Shown: in pieces, positions 1-9,696 of the stretch
How positions within the stretch are numbered: the first letter of the stretch is position 1
Layout of the letters: the number at the start of each line of letters is the position of its first letter
NCBI GenBank assembly: GCA_034096865.1
Contig: JAWQFJ010020551.1
Location: forward strand, 1 to 32,136
Length of the DNA stretch: 32,136 nucleotides
DNA from: Theodoxus fluviatilis
Taxonomy: Eukaryota; Mollusca; Gastropoda; Cycloneritida; Neritidae
Reading direction: 5' to 3'
Position numbers and translations under genes: made by a program
The notes under the pieces: generated by a model
Database searches by the model: none
What the model saw: only the letters and a program-made list of their open reading frames with translations
Told to the model about the DNA's origin: nothing

Positions 1-803
1 CCACAGCTGTCTTTGCTGCCGTGGCAGGTCTCCAAATGCGCCAAACCGTCCATCAACCATAGACGGTGTGGGGTCGACATTACTTCTGACACCAGTGTGG
101 CAGGATGCCCGAGTAATGCCCCGACCCTAGGGAGGGCACGCGAGTTTGCCCAGGCTACGGGTAGAAGCCGAATAAAATCATACTAAAATGACTTAGGGCT
201 CTTACCGTAGTCGCTCGTAGACGCTTTTGCTTGTCGTATTTCGATTCATTAATGCACACCAATAGACTGCAATGCCGCCTTTTATCTGCTCACCCAACCA
301 ATCCAATTGGTTCACCCGGGGTGAGCACTAATCGGTGATTTGACAGGTCGACAGACCTTCATAGGGAGTTAACTCGGAGAGCTTCCTACCACAGTACGCC
401 ATTCATCTCCAAAAGATTTTGTGACCATTCTTCTGCAGCAATCTGTTTTAATGTAGTGTCTGAAACATACAATCGAGATGATGTCTATGCTGTACACAAG
501 AGTAGTGTTGTCGTACCTGAAGCACAGTTAGGTCACGGTTGCCATACTAGGTCCTGTGTGTCTCATATCGGCACGGCGAAGGTTCACTCCATTTGCCCTC
601 TTTAACATGTCCAACACAACAACAACAACAAAAGGAGCATCCAGCAAGGAACAATCGGTAGTTGAACACTCACATTGTTCTGGATATCGTTACTTGTTGT
701 ACAATGCAGTAGCTAATACTCCAACTCGGTGGCCATAACACAGTCCACTGCTCGCTGTGGGAGCAACGCGAACCACGTCTGCTCTGCCCGGTGGTCCAGT
801 GGC

Positions 804-807
<4 letters not shown>
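1..807. other. Outer left-arm segment, no gene recognised
   Basis: No coding region can be supported here. Short ORFs (e.g. 556-738) are not kept in the partner arm in the same form. The partner is about 26427-27234, where the outermost bases lead directly into the 5' region of the APE-type LINE. The first bases of the window may therefore be a reverse-complement copy of that LINE's 5' flank. Confidence 0.5.
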
Positions 808-841
<34 letters not shown>

Positions 842-864
842 GAGAGAGAGAGAAAGAGAGAGAC
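808..864. repeat. (GA)n microsatellite, left arm
   Basis: A run of GA dinucleotides with a few GT/AA interruptions. The partner is the CT run at 26365-26432 in the right arm. Confidence 0.95.
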
Positions 865-3460
865 ATCTTGTGATGTGTTGTGCTGTGATGTGTTGTATTA
901 GTTTGACTGTTGCTGTACTGTTAGGTAATGTTGTGCTATTTTATGGTGTGTTCTGCTGTGTCTTGAAAGGGTGTCCTGTGTCCTGACAAACTACTTTACC
1001 TGAAATTCTGCCTTGTGGAAATGGTTCATTATAAGTCAGACTCATTCCGCCTTTTGAACATTTGATTGGACATAATTTATACACAAATAGCAAAGTCAAC
1101 CTCAAACGATTAAGAAATGACTAGTTTTCTCTGTTCCTCATATTTCTCAACTAAACCTCTATAGAATCTGCCCTAGCTTTCAATATCGCTTGTGCTGGTG
1201 ATTAACAGATCAGTATCTTGTTAGACGCGCATTTTAAATCTTTAACCTTTTACTCTCTCGTTTATTTTCCAACTGTGTCCTTCTCTAAACTCCTCTTATT
1301 AATTGCATCTATACCTCCAAGCTCAATGTTTTTTTTAATTGTCCCTTTGCCTACCTCATTTCCTTCTTTACATTTCATCTTGCACCAACCACCATTTGAC
1401 CGCTACTGATTTGCCGTGTTTACGACTGTCATCTCCTTGCTTTTTGTAACTTATGTACCTCCATTCCTCACCCACCCCTTCCGCATCAGTGACCACAGGA
1501 ACATCATTAGGTTGTATAGAATGCAAAACGATGGAGATGTAGTACCGAAGCTGTGTCGTCTTCTTCGCTTCATTTTGTTTTTTGATACTTCATCACATCA
1601 ACGTCACGATAAATATGCACAAACAGTTATCCGCGTATGTTTACTCCATAAACCATAAAGAAACTAAAGTATGATTAGGTGACGCTTCCATGTGATGTGA
1701 TGTGAAGTATGGAAGAAAAACTCATTACAAAGACATGAGAAATTCCTTTTGCTTCGGGACCGAGTTTGACGCTTAAAATTTTTTCTTCGCATTTTATAGC
1801 TCTGCCATCTCCTGGCAAATATATGGACTTTCAGATCCAAGCATGTCGATCAATTTGGTTCTCTGCATGCTCCCAGAATGATCAATTGGTGGTGCGGTCT
1901 GGGAAATATTCTCCAAGATCCCGTGTGATATGGGAAAATTCAGGCCTAATGATTACGTCCTAATTCTCAATTATTCATTCCTCGCCCATGACCGTTGACA
2001 TCAAAGAGTTTTACAGAGACGTCTCATGCAATTGATAGCCCTCACGGTCTCCAGGGCTGGCAAGCGCGGAGCTCATTCTACTCCATAGTGACCAGCTAAT
2101 GAGCGAACTGTGGCTCTGCAGACGTGAGCATGCTCTCAGGACCTCGCAACAGCATTGGCTTTCTCGAGCGTAGACCTCGTGTGGCTCATTTTCCGTCAGA
2201 TTAGTTAGCTATTGCTCGCTTTTTCGTGGTGAAATCCCCCTTAATTCCCCCACCCCCCACCTCCATTCCCCATCCTTTACGTCCGCCTCGTAATAAATAC
2301 CAGGTCCTTTCTTCATGCTCCCGTTGCTACGTCAATGCTTCACTTCCTCCCCGACATTAATTCCATTTTTGCCAAATGCCCACCACCTCTTCACAGGCAT
2401 CTATTCGACTCCATCTCGTGCGACCCACCTCACCTCGTCACAGCAATCTCGTAATTTGGTGAATTGTCAATGGACCTCCTACCTTCCCTAATTCTCAGCG
2501 GTCCTCTCTGAAATGCATTGGTATTGATGCAGACAAGAGCAGCCCGCCATTGCATCCCCACTGGAACTAGTCATTACGCACTCGGCTAACCAGTGACACC
2601 ACTCACTCTCTAGGCGTTACGAGTCTGGCGCAGTAAAGGCCAAATCTTCAGTGCAGGCTTGGAGGGACTTCGAGCCACACATGTGCGGCCTCATTGTGAA
2701 GCGAAGTGCTTGGGGTCTGGCACGCCAAAGACGGAGAAAGCCAGCTGCCACCATTGCAAAGCTGCTAGTTACAGTCCAAATACTCCATTCAGCAGTTCAT
2801 TATTCGTGATAAAGCTAGAGCTGCCTTTTTTCAAGAAGTGTTAGGTCATCGAGTAGTTCATATAGAATTTAGGCGTCCAGGTACACGCGTCTATATTCGT
2901 AAAAATTTTAGTTATATACTATAGCTGGAATTATTATTGCAATCAGCTGAAAGCTGTCAGAAAATAAAATTAACAAAACAGCATTGAGTTTGACCTCTGC
3001 AACTTTTCGGTTATTTTGTTTCTTTAGAATATGTCGCACCATACAACCTGAGATTTTCTGGCTTAAAATAACGACGGTAAATCGAGGCAAATTTATCAGT
3101 CCAAAATTATTTAGCTTTCATATGCGGCTTGATCCAGCAAAAGGTACATAAAGTTAGATGTGAATATTTGGAGTTATTAGCATCATGGTATAGTACAGGA
3201 CTAGAGCTCTAAAGCAGTGCAAGACTGAGAAAACGGCAATTTAAGCTAACAGACGTAAGTGTGAACAGTTATTAGCAAAGGGTGTCAAACGCGTTTTACA
3301 ACATATTTTACAACAGGATTAGAAATGAGTGGGCATAGCGAGTGCACAATATATTGACGTTGGCAGAATTGAATCATGTGCACTATTCATGATGCCGTGG
3401 GAGTTCCAAATCTACGATTCAACCCTCGCAGAATTGGTGCTGTCCAGACCACAAGGACTC
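865..3460. other. Left-arm intergenic segment, no gene recognised
   Basis: About 2.6 kb without a supportable gene. It includes a GATGTGATGTGATG-type short repeat near 1690, a pyrimidine-rich stretch at 2220-2460, and AT-rich DNA at 2850-3110. Small ORFs at 1416-1658 and 1766-1963 are identical in the partner arm (25576-25818, 25271-25468), but adjacent non-ORF bases are equally conserved. This is copy identity, not evidence of coding. Confidence 0.6.
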
Positions 3461-3660
3461 TAGCAGTGTAGTGGTTAAGACGCTCGCCGTATGGCTAGCT
3501 GGTGCAGTGTTCAGTTCTACACAGATTTCAGAGCTGCATCCTTGGGCAAGGTGCTTAGCCCGGCATTGCCTCTCCTATCAAAGAGTAAAACCGGGTAGTG
3601 GGAGCAGCGCTGTGGCGACCTGGGGTGAAAGTCCCCAAAAACAAATTCTCATGTGAGCAA
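3461..3660 (+). mobile_element. tRNA-derived SINE, left-arm copy
   Basis: The 5' end looks like a tRNA-type polymerase III promoter. An A-box-like TAGTGGTTAAGACGC lies near 3469, and a B-box-like GTTCAGTTC (one mismatch to GTTCRANNC) follows near 3511. Next comes a body with CCTTGGGCAAGGTGCTTAG, a motif common in metazoan SINEs, and then an A-rich end (AAGAAAATAAAATT) near 3657-3671. There is no cloverleaf good enough for a functional tRNA. SINEs encode no protein and depend on a partner LINE; which LINE mobilised this one cannot be told here. Exact ends and target duplications are not resolved. Confidence 0.7.
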
Positions 3661-3671
3661 GAAAATAAAAT

Positions 3672-4272
3672 TGCTAGGAAAAAATGTTGTTACGAAAGAT
3701 GACTACTTCTCTAAAGATATTAATCAAACCACTTTTTATGCTGTGATTATCTTTAGAACTCTCGAAGATACCAGAAAATGGTTCAAAAGCTAGAAATAAA
3801 TCAAACTTAATTTTGACCTAAATCTGGCTAGAAGCTTTTTTTGCGTTTTCAATACTTTCTCTCCAGCGATGTTTTGCACTTTTCCCGGATCTAGTTACTT
3901 GTGTCTCGACCACGCAGATCCGAGTTGCCGTAAATATTATCTATGTAAATGTGAGGGTAACTGATAAATGTTTCGTATGGATAATATTTTAGTAACATTG
4001 AGAATCGCTTACAGCCTGTCCTGCACCGATACATCCCTCATCAGCTGGGATGCCAATGTCTTTGTGCTTTCATGGCATGCTCCGGTAGCACTCGCGCAGC
4101 CGACCCCGAGCGGCACTTTTGTGCCGTCAGGAAGTATATTGAAATCAAAAGGCGGATGACATCAAGCCCATTAAGGCAGCATGTGTTTCCTCTAAATCCA
4201 AAGGGAAGCAGCTTCCGCAGCATATTGCAGCTTTTTTACCACTGTACCTACTTGTCCAGTCTAGCCTGCTCG
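3672..4272. other. Left-arm segment between SINE and minisatellite
   Basis: No gene can be supported. Overlapping ORFs on both strands around 3968-4329 are short, mutually contradictory and show no family signature. The partner is about 22976-23573. Confidence 0.55.
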
Positions 4273-4620
4273 CCTAGGCTTGGAAACAACACAAACATGA
4301 ACCTAGGCTTGGAAACAACACAAACATGAACCTAGGCTTGGAAACAACACAAACATGAACCTAGGCTTGGAAACAACACAAACATGAACCTACGCTTGGA
4401 AACAACACAAACATGAACCTACGCTTGGAAACAACACAAACACGAACCTAGGCTTGGAAACAACACAAACATGAACCTAGGCTTGGAAACAACACAAACA
4501 TGAACCTAGGCTTGGAAACAACACAAACATGAACCTAGGCTTGGAAACAACACAAACATGAACCTAGGATTGGAAACAACACAAACATGCACCTAGGCTT
4601 GGAAACAACACAAACATGAA
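4273..4620 (+). repeat. 29-bp minisatellite, 12 copies (left arm)
   Basis: Exactly 12 head-to-tail units of 29 bases: CCTAGGCTTGGAAACAACAC followed by AAACATGAA. Two units carry CCTACG (4389, 4418), one ends CACGAA, one carries CCTAGGATTGG (4563) and one ends CATGCA. A partial unit (CCT) follows at 4621. The units lie edge to edge with no spacers, so this is not a CRISPR array. Confidence 0.97.
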
Positions 4621-5158
4621 CCTGCTGGCAAAGCTGTCACGAGCGCGGCTGTCAAGGCGCTGAGCGCAATGCACGTGCTCAATGTTAATTTTTGATTACG
4701 TTGGTTAATTTTGTTATTTCTCGTGCCACACGAGTTCCTTGGTACTGAGTGGCGTAAATTTGTAATAAAAGCAGCAAGGGTTGCACGGTTCGGGGCTCCC
4801 CGTCACTTCTTGTTGAACAGCCTGGTATTGTGCTGTCGGGGAGCGAGGCGATGCGATGGGCTTGGGCTCTGTGTGACGGATTTTGTGATGCCGGGGAGCG
4901 GGGCGAGGTTGTGCTACCGGGGAGTGGTGATGGACATGTGAGTAGACCGGTTTATTGTCTTCTAAGGTTCCGCGGTGTTTTTGCAGATTTGGTTTAGTAA
5001 AGATTGCTGTTGGGCAACATACTGGGATGATAGCGGTGTTTGCAATGTGTGAGTGACTTGCTATGTTGAATATTGCAAACGTATTGTAGTACAAAATTGT
5101 TGTTTCGTTCTAAAATACAAAGCTTCTTCAAATTTCAAAATTCCGTACTCGTGTCGAG
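4621..5158. other. Left-arm segment with GC-rich imperfect repeats
   Basis: There is no convincing gene. Between about 4829 and 4932 a GC-rich block of the form TTGTG-ATG-CCGGGGAG-CGGGGCGA recurs three times imperfectly. The ORF at 4714-5094 (minus) has no recognisable domain. Its partner 22212-22592 differs at several residues, and on the opposite strand 7 of 76 residues differ between the arms. That argues against selection on either frame. Confidence 0.5.
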
Positions 5159-6120
5159 TTATATTTTCACCCACGTAGACCTCGGGCAATCCGGGTCGTA
5201 ACAAAAGCTCTTGCTTCTGACTGCGACAGGCAGAGCACGGCAATCCCAACCTCTCGCCCTACGCTGCTCACAGAGGTCGTTGTAACGCAGTCGTTTTCTT
5301 TCACGGGCCCACGCTTTTTGTCTCCGGTGAGATTGAGTTTTATGAGCAGGAGTGAGTGGAATTTTTCCGACAATATCACTAGGTCTGAAAGAGGGCTGGA
5401 GTTTGGCACCTGCGCTGGCACTTTGGGTCTTCCTGTCGGAGCCATTGGCACTTTCCACTCTCCGCCACGCTGCAACAGGGATCCCCTGTAGTGTTCCCTG
5501 GGGGCTTTCTTCAATGCCGTCTCGTCTTTCTTTCGGAATTTGGTTGGACCATCTCTCTGTGAGCTGCTGGATCGGTTGGCCTCCTCACACTGCTCCACCA
5601 TGGCGTCTGCCTGGATGGTGAGAAGCTTGTTGTGCCTCCATGTGAAAAGGGGAAGAGCTCTCTGACAACTAACAAGAACATGCTCTCAGGTTTCAGCCTT
5701 GCCACACAGTTTGCATTTGTCCGAAGATGGTAATCCTCAACAATGCAGATTTGTGTTAGTTGGAAGCAGGTCATATGTAGCAGGCAGGACAATGCTGAGC
5801 CGAACTGGGTCCATCGCCCACAGCGTGCAAAGTCAGTCACGCGGGGTCCATGTCCTTCCACAAGGTACGCTGTTCCTCTTGAGACTTGCCGCTCTTGCCC
5901 TCCTCTCCTGCTCCAGCTCATGGCATATTTCGTCAGAGACAAGTCTCTTTTATCCTCTCTTGAGAGCCACTTTTTCCGCCGACATCCCAGGCCTGCTTTG
6001 TCGTACTGTGTAGCTCCAATCCCCTCCTGCAGTTGAGACTGCTGTTCAGCACTCTCGATGGCCTTCCTGGCACTCCACTTTCTTTCTGTGCACACTTCCG
6101 GCTGGGCGTCGCGGATGACC
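5159..6120 (-). pseudogene. R2-like LINE fragment: CCHC + restriction-like endonuclease end (left arm)
   Basis: Read on the minus strand, this is the C-terminal part of an R2-group (RLE-type) non-LTR retrotransposon protein. In order one finds: a connector after the RT (GRKW-like block, about 6060); a WAMDPVRLS / ATYDLLPTN block (about 5760-5800); a zinc-knuckle Cys-x2-Cys ... His-x4-Cys (about 5664-5714); a TWRHNKLL block (about 5640); then the endonuclease region with an RPSDIV remnant of the family's RPD motif (about 5370-5390), a conserved GWDCRALPVAV-type block (about 5210) and a stop at 5159. Several stops and frameshifts break it, including TGA codons inside the knuckle region, so no functional protein is possible. 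The RT itself is missing. The private difference from the right arm near 5889 is one extra base. The group is assigned from remembered family features, not a search. Confidence 0.8.
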
Positions 6121-7673
6121 TGAACAAATGAGTCTTAATAGTATTAGCGGAAAGTAATTAAATACATACTCATTATTAACCAACCAAACCCACTTACTCC
6201 ATTTCATTTTATCGACTCCTTCCTTTAGCGTTCCTTTCATCTGTTATATAGATAAAATGAGATGATATACTTCACTCACGTCTTGATACAAAGCAAGATT
6301 ATTTTGTCAATATGTGCCAAAACGTTGCAATAAAGATTGCGTTTCTCGTTTCGTGGAAATCTGTTTCCGCCGGACTACTGTTCATGAGTAAGCTGAGGAG
6401 AGACGAACAGCTGAACTGCGCGGATCCTTCCGCCTTTGCAGAACGTGAGGCCGAGGACAGTGCACCTGCCAACACTTCAAACAGTGTATTGACCTGAGAA
6501 TGGTTCATTGTGGTCAAGCTAATAACCATAGCAGTTGCCATCTTTTTAGAATACAAACTGGAATTGATATCCACGAAGTAGAAGACGTATGTGTTCGTAC
6601 TGTTTGAGGAATAAAGACTAGTCGATGATAGTTGCAAATTCCATCAAATTATGAAAACAGTTTGATTACTACCAAAACGTAATCGAGAATATTGATACTG
6701 AGTAAGATTTGCTTTTATTATTTGTACACAGATCCATAAACGATTTGCAAATAAAACATGCTGATCAAGCGAAGTGTCTCGACGCCGTACTAGCAGGCGT
6801 GCACAATCGTAGTGATGGTCAATGGAATCTATCGGCGACTGGAGTCACAGCTATACCTTCTTCCATCAGCAGTGCCTATCCGCGACCGCATTCGCCTAGC
6901 CGATCGCTTTCGAATTTGGTGCCATTTGCCGTGATGAGACGCATATTGGTAGCCAATCATCGTCACCTCATCTACGCCGAATGCGCGGATTCTTCATTCT
7001 CGCTACATCAGGCAAACGAAACTGTCCATTAAGCAGAACTAGACCATCATCGGATTCTATTGGAGCTTCACATCATACATAAAATCACACTTGGATTAGA
7101 ATATGTCATCTTCAAGGCATTCGATGTTCAAACCTAACCAGTTTTACTTTATGAAGCATTCGGGTGTGCACAATTCTGAAGAGATTGAGAGAGTCTATCT
7201 GTACATGATAAAATGATTTTTCAACGTGTCAAATTGAACGCCTAACATGATGATTTATGGTGATAAATGTCGCTATCCATTGTATATCTGGGCTTTACTA
7301 CGTTCTATGAAATACTGGCAATGAATATTGAAAATGGATTAAGAGGCCCCCCAATATATCAAATGATGATTGATACAAAAATTCTAATACTTTTAGGGAA
7401 ATGAAGATTAAGAATAGTATGTTTAATTATGAGTTCCACGATATTTAAAGACAGCAAAGAGTCCATTCAGAAAACACTTTCATTAAGAAATTAAAACACA
7501 GACTGATCAGTCGTTGTAGTAAACGTTGGGACGCTACATTACAAACAAGTGAGATATAGTCATTTTATAAGGTATTTAAATCTAATCATACGTTGGAGCA
7601 CTATATCTATGATTTGGACAAAAATATGTTCAGGGACCTTTCCATACCATTTCGTGGAATGTGTTCACATTTA
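6121..7673. other. Left-arm segment holding a 1,084-bp block missing from the right arm
   Basis: No gene can be supported. The block 6395-7478 has no counterpart in the right arm, where the join is at about 20915. It includes one copy of a diverged dispersed repeat (6498-6860). The remainder is AT-rich DNA with short ORFs lacking any signature. Confidence 0.7.
6498..6860. repeat. Diverged dispersed repeat, copy A (left arm only)
   Basis: This segment aligns by eye with 12420-12795. Shared landmarks in the same order are ATGGTTCATT, a GCCATCT block, GAGGAATAAAGA, a GATTACAAATT-like block, ACACAGA-CC, a TTTG-AAA-AAA block, GACGCC, and a CGGCG-CTGGAGT-A-AGCTA block. Divergence is much higher than between the palindrome arms, so it is an old element or retroelement flank rather than part of the arm duplication. 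Confidence 0.75.
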
Positions 7674-8465
7674 CGGAGGGCCGCTATTGTGGGATTTTTT
7701 GGGGTCAACAGTTCTTAAGACCATTTTGATTCTTTTGTCCTAAAACGCATAAAAAACCATAAACGTTTTGTTAATTTTTTTATAACTTAGAAATGTTTTC
7801 GGTTTTTATCAATAACGGGTGAAGCTTTATATTCTAACTCCACCCCACGTTTGACTCTCAACGGGTGGTCCCTTCGCCCTAACTCCAGGGCCCGACGCTG
7901 ATGTTGGACACAAACGTGACAAAAAGTAACGCGTCCGGGTTTAGGTGAAACTCCCCGGACAGGCTAAGTCAGTCAGGCGGGGTGGCGGGTGCGGCCTAAG
8001 CTGAGCGCTATCGGTAAAACACGAAAAAATTTCTAGGTTAAAAAAAAGTAACAAACATTTTATGGTTTTTAGGCGTTTTAGGACAAAAGAATCAAAATGG
8101 CCTTAAGAACTTTTGACCAAAAAAACCCGCAATGCACACACACAGTACACACAGTAATTTATTGCGCCAAGTGACATCATTTAAAAAACGAGCACGAGGA
8201 AAACTAGGTGATGAAGGCTAAAAGAAACAAAACAAAAAGCCAAACACACGCATCGCTTACACACCCTAACACGCCGTTTATGACAAAAAACATGGACATT
8301 TCCCGATGTACCTCACTCACGACACACACGCAGCTGCACACAGACAAGAGATAAGACTGCACCTGAAACCAAAAGGGTTAACTGGTAAATGGGGCAATAT
8401 ACAATGAACAGTTAAAGTTACTATTTAAGAACTGTTGACAAAAGAGGAACAAACTAAGATGATAC

Positions 8466-8690
8466 ACCCACCCACCCACCCCCCTTTTAAGTGGCAATAA
8501 ATAATACATATGAACAGAGACAAGACCACTAAGACGTACCCCCCACCCCCCCACCCCCATCCCACCCCCCGTCACCACACAAAAGAATACAATAGAACAA
8601 TACAAAAACAACCCTGCGCAAGTGAAAGCTACAAGAAGACCAACCCTTCCCCACCCCCACCCCCTCCCCCACCCCTCCCCCCACCCCCAA
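8466..8690 (-). promoter_or_regulatory. G-quadruplex-prone tracts in the L2-like LINE 3' UTR
   Basis: On the LINE sense (minus) strand this region carries many G runs of 3-6 with short loops, chiefly at 8645-8690 and 8538-8570, with a shorter set at 8466-8484. They lie after the ORF stop and before the element's end. Similar 3' UTR G-rich tracts are known in mammalian L1. The potential is seen in the sequence; any function is inference. Confidence 0.6.
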
Positions 8691-8787
8691 CCACACTCAG
8701 TAGCAGTCCATATAACCCAGAGGAAGCACAAAAGAGAAAGTGGCACTGTCATAGATGTGGAGAAGTGTGTGCGCACCGCCGACAGGA

Positions 8788-9417
8788 TCAGCGGCGGCAA
8801 AGCTGCCTGGGGAGGTTCTGGACAGCGTTGAGCTCCGTCACCGCCGTGGGGAAGAACGAGTTCTGAAAACGGCATGTGCGCGTTTTGAGGGACCTGAAAC
8901 GACGGCCAGAGGGAAGGAGCTGGAAGAGGGAACAAGCAGGGTGGGAGGGGTCCGCCACAATCTTACGGGACTTGCGCACTATGCGCTGGGCGTAGATAGA
9001 GGCTAGGGAGGGCAGATCACGGCCAATGATCCTGCCAGCAGCGTGCACGACACGCTCCAGCTTGTCTTTCTGCTGTTGAGTGGCCCCTCCGAACCACACA
9101 CAGATGGAGAAGGTAAGAACACTTTCCACCACAGCACGGTAGAACTGGAGCATGATCTCCGGAGACAGTCCAAACTTCTTGAGCTGCCTCAGGAAGTACA
9201 GCCGCTGCTGGGCACTCTTATGGATGCCGTCAATGTTGTTGCCCCAACTGAGGTCGGAGGAGATGAGCGTGCCGAGGAACTTGAAACAATCACGGATGCG
9301 AAGAAGATCATCTCTGCTATATACATGCAAACTTTTAGCTCTCTCGATCACCATACAAACGACGTACAGACCAAACAAAAGAGCCATCATCTTGTCGCCC
9401 TGACCAACCGGCGCCAT
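8788..9417 (-). CDS. Internally deleted L2-like LINE ORF (C-terminal RT/connector region)
   Basis: An uninterrupted 209-residue reading frame. I start it at the ATG at 9417 because the open frame upstream to 9483 lies partly in the hairpin element and not in the LINE. Residues about 1-40 include a hydrophobic stretch (ALLFGLYVVCMVI) and YSRDDLLRIRD, which resembles the N-terminal start region of many metazoan LINE ORF2 proteins. From about residue 41 (FKFLGTLISSDLSW) it matches the post-palm and thumb region. It then shows the family's C-terminal run: a YRAVVESVLTF block, a RIIGRDLPSL block, DPSHPACSLFQLLPSGRRFRSLKTRT-type residues and a final Asn-rich tail. Endonuclease and catalytic RT motifs are absent. 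The product could not drive retrotransposition, and whether it is translated is unknown. The clade call is from memory of family motifs. Confidence 0.75.
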   Translation of the reverse strand: MAPVGQGDKMMALLFGLYVVCMVIERAKSLHVYSRDDLLRIRDCFKFLGTLISSDLSWGNNIDGIHKSAQQRLYFLRQLKKFGLSPEIMLQFYRAVVESVLTFSICVWFGGATQQQKDKLERVVHAAGRIIGRDLPSLASIYAQRIVRKSRKIVADPSHPACSLFQLLPSGRRFRSLKTRTCRFQNSFFPTAVTELNAVQNLPRQLCRR

Positions 9418-9420
9418 CTT
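9409..9420 (-). promoter_or_regulatory. YY1-like motif at the start of the L2-like LINE
   Basis: The minus strand reads AAGATGGCGCC, 8-19 bases inside the LINE's 5' boundary and overlapping the ORF start codon. It matches the YY1 core (AAGATGGCGGC) with one difference. Human L1 has a YY1 site at a comparable 5' position. This is one short match and could be chance. Confidence 0.3.
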
Positions 9421-9444
9421 ACCTTGATCAATAGCGGCCCTCCG

Positions 9445-9617
9445 CAATAGAAAGCCGACCCCGACACGGATATAGTGAACCAACTACAGGTATGTTGCTG
9501 CGTCATTGTAACCGCGAAAACCACACGAATGAAATATATGTTCTACTCGTATATCCAGCCTAAGAAGATATTCGAATGAAATATGTATAGTTTTGTATTA
9601 AGCTAACTATGCAAGAA

Positions 9618-9618
<1 letters not shown>
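9445..9618. other. Left-arm flank between hairpin element and microsatellite
   Basis: About 170 bases of AT-rich unique DNA, with the partner at about 20098-20270. Nothing recognised. Confidence 0.5.
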
Positions 9619-9662
<44 letters not shown>

Positions 9663-9663
9663 C

Positions 9664-9695
<32 letters not shown>

Positions 9696-9696
9696 G
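9619..9696. repeat. (GA)n microsatellite with GACAGA variants, left arm
   Basis: GA dinucleotide run interrupted by several GACAGA units. The right-arm partner is an almost pure CT run with one TTT interruption, so the tract has evolved separately in each arm. Confidence 0.95.

Larger units (their letters stand above)
8134..9428 (-). mobile_element. L2-like LINE, internally deleted, left arm only
   Basis: An insertion of about 1,295 bases into one terminal repeat of the hairpin element, flanked by CAAT at 8130-8133 and 9429-9432. The right arm lacks it cleanly. The element reads on the minus strand: a short leader, a start codon at 9417, a 209-codon ORF, and a 3' untranslated region to 8134 ending in ACACACACAGTACACACAG-type tandem sequence (plus-strand reading), typical of L2/CR1-type tails. 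The ORF joins what looks like the start of the LINE ORF to its C-terminal RT/connector end. The copy therefore appears to have both ends but no endonuclease or catalytic RT. Confidence 0.8.
7674..9444. mobile_element. Hairpin/MITE-like element, left copy, split by a LINE
   Basis: Both ends read inward as CGGAGGGCCGCTATTG followed by a closely matching stretch (TTCTTAAG, CATTTTGATTCTTTTGTCC, TAAAACGC, AACCATAAA). Terminal inverted repeats reach roughly 135 bases, with a unique GC-rich core near 7850-8010. The element's own span is 7674-8133 plus 9429-9444; 8134-9428 is a later LINE insertion. It encodes nothing. I see no clear flanking target duplication, so the superfamily is open: DNA-transposon MITE or foldback element. 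This copy has about 38 more core bases than the right-arm copy. Confidence 0.8.

Noticed and set aside
3461..3540. A functional tRNA gene
   Set aside because: Only A- and B-box-like blocks are present and no good cloverleaf forms. The downstream body and A-rich end fit a SINE.
4273..4620. Regular 29-bp repeats resembling a CRISPR array
   Set aside because: The units are directly adjacent with no spacers and vary by point changes. It is a eukaryotic minisatellite.
8510..8866. Proline-rich 118-codon ORF on the plus strand
   Set aside because: It is the antisense of the LINE 3' UTR, and its Pro runs come from the C-rich tracts.
9043..9450. A 135-codon plus-strand ORF
   Set aside because: It is the antisense shadow of the L2-like LINE ORF, which has clear family motifs on the minus strand.
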